Origin: an uncultured Candidatus Melainabacteria bacterium
Lineage (GTDB): Bacteria; Cyanobacteriota; Vampirovibrionia; Gastranaerophilales; Gastranaerophilaceae
Assembly (NCBI GenBank): GCA_932182025.1
Contig: CAKNXK010000020.1
Span: 1 to 64,000, forward strand
Length of the DNA stretch: 64,000 bases
Direction: 5' to 3'
Both the position numbers and the translations under genes were made by a program. The notes under the pieces were generated by a model that had not been told where the DNA came from, did not search any database, and saw only the letters and a program-made list of their open reading frames with translations. Shown piece after piece: positions 60,210 through 64,000 of this stretch. Every line of letters begins with the position of its first letter. The stretch's first letter is position 1.

Positions 60210-61448
60210 TTAAGCTTCTATTTCTTCAATCTCAACTTTGTCAGATTGTAATTCAGAATTAGAAGAACCTTCTCCTTCTTCTGTTTCTGGTTGAGATTCT
60301 AATCTTGTAATATCTGTTTCAACTGCGGTTTCAAGAGTATCAACGCTTGTTGCCTGTGAACCTATGGTTGTAATCAAGTTTGTATAGTTATCGAAGTTAA
60401 GAGAGAAATCTCCTAAATAGCCTGTTGATAAGCTTGTATATTGACCGATAGCGTTTTCAAAGTTTGTTAAAATAGGTAATGTACTATTCCAGTTTCCAAT
60501 ACCAGTGCTTGCTAAATTTAATACTGCTGTACCGCCTGAAAATCTTGCAGCTGAACCTGTATGAAAACCTGCTGCATCTAATAACATTTGAGAAGCTGCT
60601 CCAGAGCCAAAACCTAATGTAGCACCTGTAGTTGCTGCTGCTTTAGCTTCCAATTTTATAGCGGAAGTTGTATCTTCTGTACCTGTTTTAATATCGCTTT
60701 GACCTTCTGCTAATGCAGCCATTCCTTCGGAAATACCTTGAGATATATTATCAATTCCTGTTGTAACAACTTCACCAGCTTGACCTGCCAAGTTTTCAAT
60801 TTCACCGTTGTTATTTTCAACTACTTCGTTCGATTCATCGGCAACATCTTGAGCGGATGTAATGCTTTCAACGATTGTTTTAAGCTCGCCTGTCAAAGTT
60901 AAAATTTCTTGAAGAATTGCAACTTTTTGTTCGTCATCTGTTGCATTAGTTAATTCTTCTTGCTTACGTGTAATTTCTTCTTGTTTAGCTTTAGCTTCTT
61001 GCTGTTGTTGTGTTAATTCTTCACCTGTTTCTTCAAGTTTTTTAATTTCTTGGTTGATTGCGTCTAAGTGGCTTTCAATTGCGCTATTAATGTTGTTTAT
61101 TTCACCATTAATACGATCCATTTCTTGTTTTTGATTATCAATAACTTGTTGAGCTTGGGCTTTATGTTGAGCAGTTTCAGTGCCTGCGTTTTGTCCTTCT
61201 TTTACACCCATACCACTTGTAAACCAAGAAAGGGCTTTTGTTACAAAATTTGTTGCTGTTTGTGCCTTTTGTTCTGCTGTACCATTACTCATAGTTTGAA
61301 TGGCATTTGAAAACCAAGCTATTTCTCCGTAAGTTTGTCCACCAACGGCAGTACCAACCATATTGATAGCACTTTGTGCATCAATACCATTGGTGCCGTA
61401 GTACATACCCATATTCATCATTTGCATTGCATCTAAATTTGGTGACAT
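60210..61448 (-). CDS. coiled-coil protein of unknown function, 412 aa
   Basis: The first 85 residues are Met/Gly/Ala-rich and may form a helical hairpin. Residues 90-200 are a long Gln/Glu-rich coiled coil (DRINGEINNINSAIESHLDAI, then QQQQEAKAKQEEITRKQEEL). Residues 225-340 hold a Gly/Ala stretch (AAATTGATLGFGSGAASQM) that could insert in a membrane, and the tail is very acidic. The layout, with no signal peptide, recalls translocator or filament-type secreted proteins, as inference. A copy of the AT-rich element lies 27 bases before the ATG. Confidence 0.75.
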   Translation of the reverse strand: MSPNLDAMQMMNMGMYYGTNGIDAQSAINMVGTAVGGQTYGEIAWFSNAIQTMSNGTAEQKAQTATNFVTKALSWFTSGMGVKEGQNAGTETAQHKAQAQQVIDNQKQEMDRINGEINNINSAIESHLDAINQEIKKLEETGEELTQQQQEAKAKQEEITRKQEELTNATDDEQKVAILQEILTLTGELKTIVESITSAQDVADESNEVVENNNGEIENLAGQAGEVVTTGIDNISQGISEGMAALAEGQSDIKTGTEDTTSAIKLEAKAAATTGATLGFGSGAASQMLLDAAGFHTGSAARFSGGTAVLNLASTGIGNWNSTLPILTNFENAIGQYTSLSTGYLGDFSLNFDNYTNLITTIGSQATSVDTLETAVETDITRLESQPETEEGEGSSNSELQSDKVEIEEIEA

Positions 61449-61474
61449 CTTACTTAAAAATCCTATAATACCAT

Positions 61475-61491
61475 CTTATATATATAAAAAG
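61475..61491 (-). promoter_or_regulatory. AT-rich element before the 412-aa coiled-coil gene
   Basis: On the minus strand it reads CTTTTTATATATATAAG, preceded by AATA as in the other copies (AATACTTT). Confidence 0.4.
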
Positions 61492-61562
61492 TATTGAAAA
61501 TATAGCTAATTTCACTGGTTGAAGTAATTGTTACAAATCTTTACAGAAAAAGTAGCTACTTA

Positions 61563-61570
61563 GCCGATAT
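61563..61570 (+). promoter_or_regulatory. sigma-28-like -10 box
   Basis: GCCGATAT matches the -10 of FliA/SigD-type promoters. The -35 region (TTACAGAAA around 61541) is a poor match at the expected spacing. It lies about 58 bases before the solo LuxR-type gene. Confidence 0.3.
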
Positions 61571-61627
61571 ACTTTTGGCGAAAGTTGAAGTACAACAAAA
61601 TAGGTGGTAATGAAAAAGGATAAAATA

Positions 61628-61846
61628 ATGAAATTAGAACTAACTGACAGAGAGAAAAGCGTGCTGTTTTTACTTGCAAAAGGTATGAAAAATGAAGAAA
61701 TTTCCGATAAATTGCATATTTCTGTTCACACTACAAAAGCTCATCTGGAAATGATTTATGAAAAATTAGGAGTAAAAAACAGAGTTCAGGCTGCGATAAA
61801 AGCGATTGCGCTAAATTATTTTACACTTAGTGAAGTTGTTGGTTAA
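61628..61846 (+). CDS. solo LuxR-type (GerE) DNA-binding protein
   Basis: A 72-residue protein that is a single GerE helix-turn-helix domain: LTDREKSVLFLLAKGMKNEEISDKLHISVHTTKAHLEMIYEKLGVKNRVQAAIKA, the full LuxR recognition pattern. It lacks a receiver or ligand domain, so it may bind constitutively or dimerise with a partner. The ATG at 61628 follows AAGGAT; a start at 61610 is possible. It has its own terminator. A sigma-28-like -10 upstream suggests a link to motility, weakly. Confidence 0.9.
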   Translation: MKLELTDREKSVLFLLAKGMKNEEISDKLHISVHTTKAHLEMIYEKLGVKNRVQAAIKAIALNYFTLSEVVG

Positions 61847-61847
61847 C

Positions 61848-61882
61848 AAAAAAGCCGATGCTTTTAGCATCGGCTTTTTTTT
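61848..61882. terminator. bidirectional terminator between the LuxR-type gene and pnp
   Basis: AAAAAAGCCGATGC pairs with GCATCGGCTTTTTT around TTTTA; both sides have A or T runs. Confidence 0.92.
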
Positions 61883-61895
61883 AAGGTTTATTTTA

Positions 61896-64000
61896 TTAAC
61901 CGAGTTTTGCTTTGTCTTCTTCGGTTACGCCTTTGATTGTAAGGTTGACTCGACCCTTGTCATCGATTTTGATAACCTTAACGATAACTTCATCTCCGAT
62001 GTTAACGTGTGGTTCAATAGTTTCGATTCTTTCCTGACATATTTGAGAAATGTGAACCATACCATCTTTGCCGCCGCCTAATTCAACGAATGCACCGATA
62101 GGGATGATTCTAACAACTTTACCCTTGATAACCATGCCAACTTCAGGCTTGAATGTTAAATCGTTAATCATTTTCTTAGCGATTGCAGCACCTTCTTGAT
62201 CGTTAGATGTGATTGTTACAACACCAGTGTCTTGAATATCGATTTCTGCACCTGAAGCTTCGATGATTGCTCTAATTTGTTTTCCGCCAGGTCCAATAAC
62301 AGTTCCGATATCTTCTGTAGGAATTGTCATTGTTGTAATGCTTGGTGCAAATGGTGATAATGATTTAGCTGGTTCAGTGATAACTTTTCTCATTTCGCCC
62401 AAGATATGAAGTCTGCCTTCTTTAGCCTGAGCCAAAGCACGTCTCAATGTATCGTTTGCAATACCTTTAGCTTTCATATCCATTTGAAGAGCTGTGATAC
62501 CGTCATCATTACCTGTAACTTTGAAGTCCATGTCACCAAGGAAGTCTTCAATACCTTGAATATCTGTTAATACAACCGGTTCTTTGCCTTCTTCGGTAAT
62601 CATACCCATTGCAACGCCGCCAATCATACATTTTACAGGAACACCTGCATTCATCAATGCCATTGATGAACCGCAAGTTGAACCCATTGATGTAGAACCG
62701 TTTGATTCAAGCACATCTGATGTTACGCGGATTGTGTATCCAAATTCTTCTTGAGAAGGTAATGCAGGAATATTAGCTCTTTCTGCTAAGTTACCATGAC
62801 CAACTTCTCTTCTTCCAGGACCTCTAAGCGGTTTAACTTCACCAACTGAGAAACCAGGGAAGATGTATTTGTGCATATATGTTTTTTCTGTTTCAGGGTC
62901 AACACCATCAAGCTCTTGTTTCATACCAGGACCGGCAAGTGTTGCAACAGAAAGGATTTGAGTTTGTCCTCTTGTGAATACAGCTGAGCCGTGAGCTCTA
63001 GGAATAACACCCACTTCGCACCAGATAGGACGAACTTCGTTTGGTTTACGTCCGTCAGCACGAACACCTTCGTCAAGAATCATTGCACGCATAATTTTCT
63101 TTTCAGCTGCTTTAAATTCTTCTGCAACAAAGTCAATACCTGTTTCTTCGATGATTTGATGAATGTAATGATCATCAGGAAGAGCTTCAACTCTTTCTTT
63201 AACAAGTTTTTTAGCTTCTTCAAGTTTTTGTTGTCTGTAAGCTCTATCGAAGTTGTGGTATGCATCGAAAATCATGTCATGAGCAACTTCATTGATTAAG
63301 TTTTTCAATTCTGATGTGTCATAAGGGTTAACGAATTCTTGTTTTTCAACTCCGCAAAGTTTAGCGAATTCAACCTGAGCATCACATTGTTTTTTGATTT
63401 CTTCTTGAGCGAATTCAACAGCAGCCATAATATCGTCTTCAGAAACGAATTTACAACCTGCTTCAACCATGATAACGCTATCGTGTGTACCAGAAACAAC
63501 GATATCAAGGTCAGATGCTTTTGCTTGCTGGTGAGTAGGGTTAGCAACAAGCTGACCATCTACTTTTGAAACTCTTACAGCACCGATAGGGCCTTCGAAA
63601 GGAGCACCTGAAAGCATTAATGCGCAAGAAGCACCTAACATAGCCAATGTATCAGGCTGGTTTTGTTGGTCGTAGCTGAATAATTGAGCTACGATTTGAA
63701 TATCATTTCTGTATCCTTTAGGGAACAGAGGTCTAATTGGTCTGTCAATAAGACGTGAAACAAGGATAGCTTTGTCACTTGCTTTACCTTCTGAACGGTT
63801 GTAGCCGCCAGGGATACGTCCGATTGAAGACATTCTTTCTTCGTAATCAATTAGAAGTGGGAAGAAATCAATCCCAACTCTTGGTTCTTTTGAAACTACG
63901 CAGTGAACAAATAACATAGTGTCGCCGCATCTTACAGTAACACTTCCGTTAGTTGATTGTCCGTACTTGCCGGTTTCTACAGTGACGGTTTTTCCGCCGA
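61896..64000 (-). CDS. pnp: polyribonucleotide nucleotidyltransferase (5' end outside the window)
   Basis: PNPase degrades RNA 3' to 5' using phosphate. The first RNase PH domain (GGYNRSEGKASDKAILVSRLIDRPIRPLFPKGY) runs to the right edge, where GKYGQS and VRCGDT show that the frame continues to the N-terminus outside. The second PH domain, the KH domain (IGPGGKQIRAIIEASGAEI) and the S1 domain (GAFVELGGGKDGMVHISQI) follow in order. An ATG at 63917 is internal. The protein ends EEDKAKLG and a terminator follows. Confidence 0.96.
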   Translation of the reverse strand, partial: GGKTVTVETGKYGQSTNGSVTVRCGDTMLFVHCVVSKEPRVGIDFFPLLIDYEERMSSIGRIPGGYNRSEGKASDKAILVSRLIDRPIRPLFPKGYRNDIQIVAQLFSYDQQNQPDTLAMLGASCALMLSGAPFEGPIGAVRVSKVDGQLVANPTHQQAKASDLDIVVSGTHDSVIMVEAGCKFVSEDDIMAAVEFAQEEIKKQCDAQVEFAKLCGVEKQEFVNPYDTSELKNLINEVAHDMIFDAYHNFDRAYRQQKLEEAKKLVKERVEALPDDHYIHQIIEETGIDFVAEEFKAAEKKIMRAMILDEGVRADGRKPNEVRPIWCEVGVIPRAHGSAVFTRGQTQILSVATLAGPGMKQELDGVDPETEKTYMHKYIFPGFSVGEVKPLRGPGRREVGHGNLAERANIPALPSQEEFGYTIRVTSDVLESNGSTSMGSTCGSSMALMNAGVPVKCMIGGVAMGMITEEGKEPVVLTDIQGIEDFLGDMDFKVTGNDDGITALQMDMKAKGIANDTLRRALAQAKEGRLHILGEMRKVITEPAKSLSPFAPSITTMTIPTEDIGTVIGPGGKQIRAIIEASGAEIDIQDTGVVTITSNDQEGAAIAKKMINDLTFKPEVGMVIKGKVVRIIPIGAFVELGGGKDGMVHISQICQERIETIEPHVNIGDEVIVKVIKIDDKGRVNLTIKGVTEEDKAKLG

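Overview
The window is about 64 kb of AT-rich, gene-dense bacterial chromosome. I found no integrated phage, no insertion sequence and no CRISPR array. The gene set best fits a flagellated, gut-type relative of Cyanobacteria, of the Gastranaerophilales / Vampirovibrionia (Melainabacteria) kind. Evidence for this is a Ycf45/SpoIIIAA-like AAA ATPase with a C-terminal R3H domain, prepilins with the AFTLAEILITL-type leader, a short SSB, a flagellin gene in an organism with otherwise cyanobacterial-style housekeeping genes, and a protein starting MGMAASQARLL, a family I associate with these genomes. This placement rests on family knowledge and was not tested by a search.

Layout. 1-7.2 kb: small unknown genes, a Na/Pi symporter, prmC, queF, pyk. 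7.2-15.5 kb: prepilin, secreted protein, YibE/F, ruvB, an MGMAASQ-family protein, a GT2 glycosyltransferase, the R3H ATPase. 15.5-18.5 kb: flagellin behind a structured leader, a short polyprenyl synthase, lepB. 18.4-23.6 kb (minus strand): an spoU-type methyltransferase / Xaa-Pro peptidase / parvulin cluster, and the rpmG-tRNA-Trp-secE-nusG-rplK-rplA cluster. 24-28 kb: a 643-residue repeat protein, MgtC, a TPR protein. 28.2-32 kb: a decayed flagellin, two or three poorly known genes including an HNH-like and a transglutaminase-like protein, and tRNA-Arg. 32.4-41.3 kb: proA, tyrA, an M16 peptidase next to a radical SAM protein, speD, rnhA, an Orn/Lys/Arg-decarboxylase-like PLP enzyme. 41.4-51.4 kb: phosphodiester glycosidase, HU, Fe-alcohol dehydrogenase, a sigma-70 factor, a patatin, a membrane protein, leuC, mtnA. 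51.5-64 kb: a PdxA-type dehydrogenase with a DUF1537 kinase, ssb, a SurA/PrsA-type lipoprotein, mfd, murA, a coiled-coil protein, a solo LuxR-type regulator and pnp.

How the genes work together. Polyamine and methylthioadenosine metabolism is represented by speD, the decarboxylase-like enzyme and mtnA. The PdxA/DUF1537 pair suggests four-carbon acid-sugar or hydroxythreonine phosphate metabolism. Motility appears through an intact flagellin whose mRNA leader carries GGA-loop hairpins typical of CsrA targets, and through a second flagellin that has decayed.

The less ordinary signals are: (1) the 9-mer GGGGTAAAT, found 11 times, often at gene boundaries; (2) an oriented AT-rich element, CTTTATATATA..ATAAG, upstream of at least five genes (small, coiled-coil, transglutaminase-like and a sigma factor), which may mark a regulon; (3) an M16 peptidase / radical SAM pair; (4) a glycine-zipper protein with 39-residue repeats; (5) a 170-nt structured leader before the phosphodiester glycosidase gene. 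I cannot show that any of these is a complete new system.
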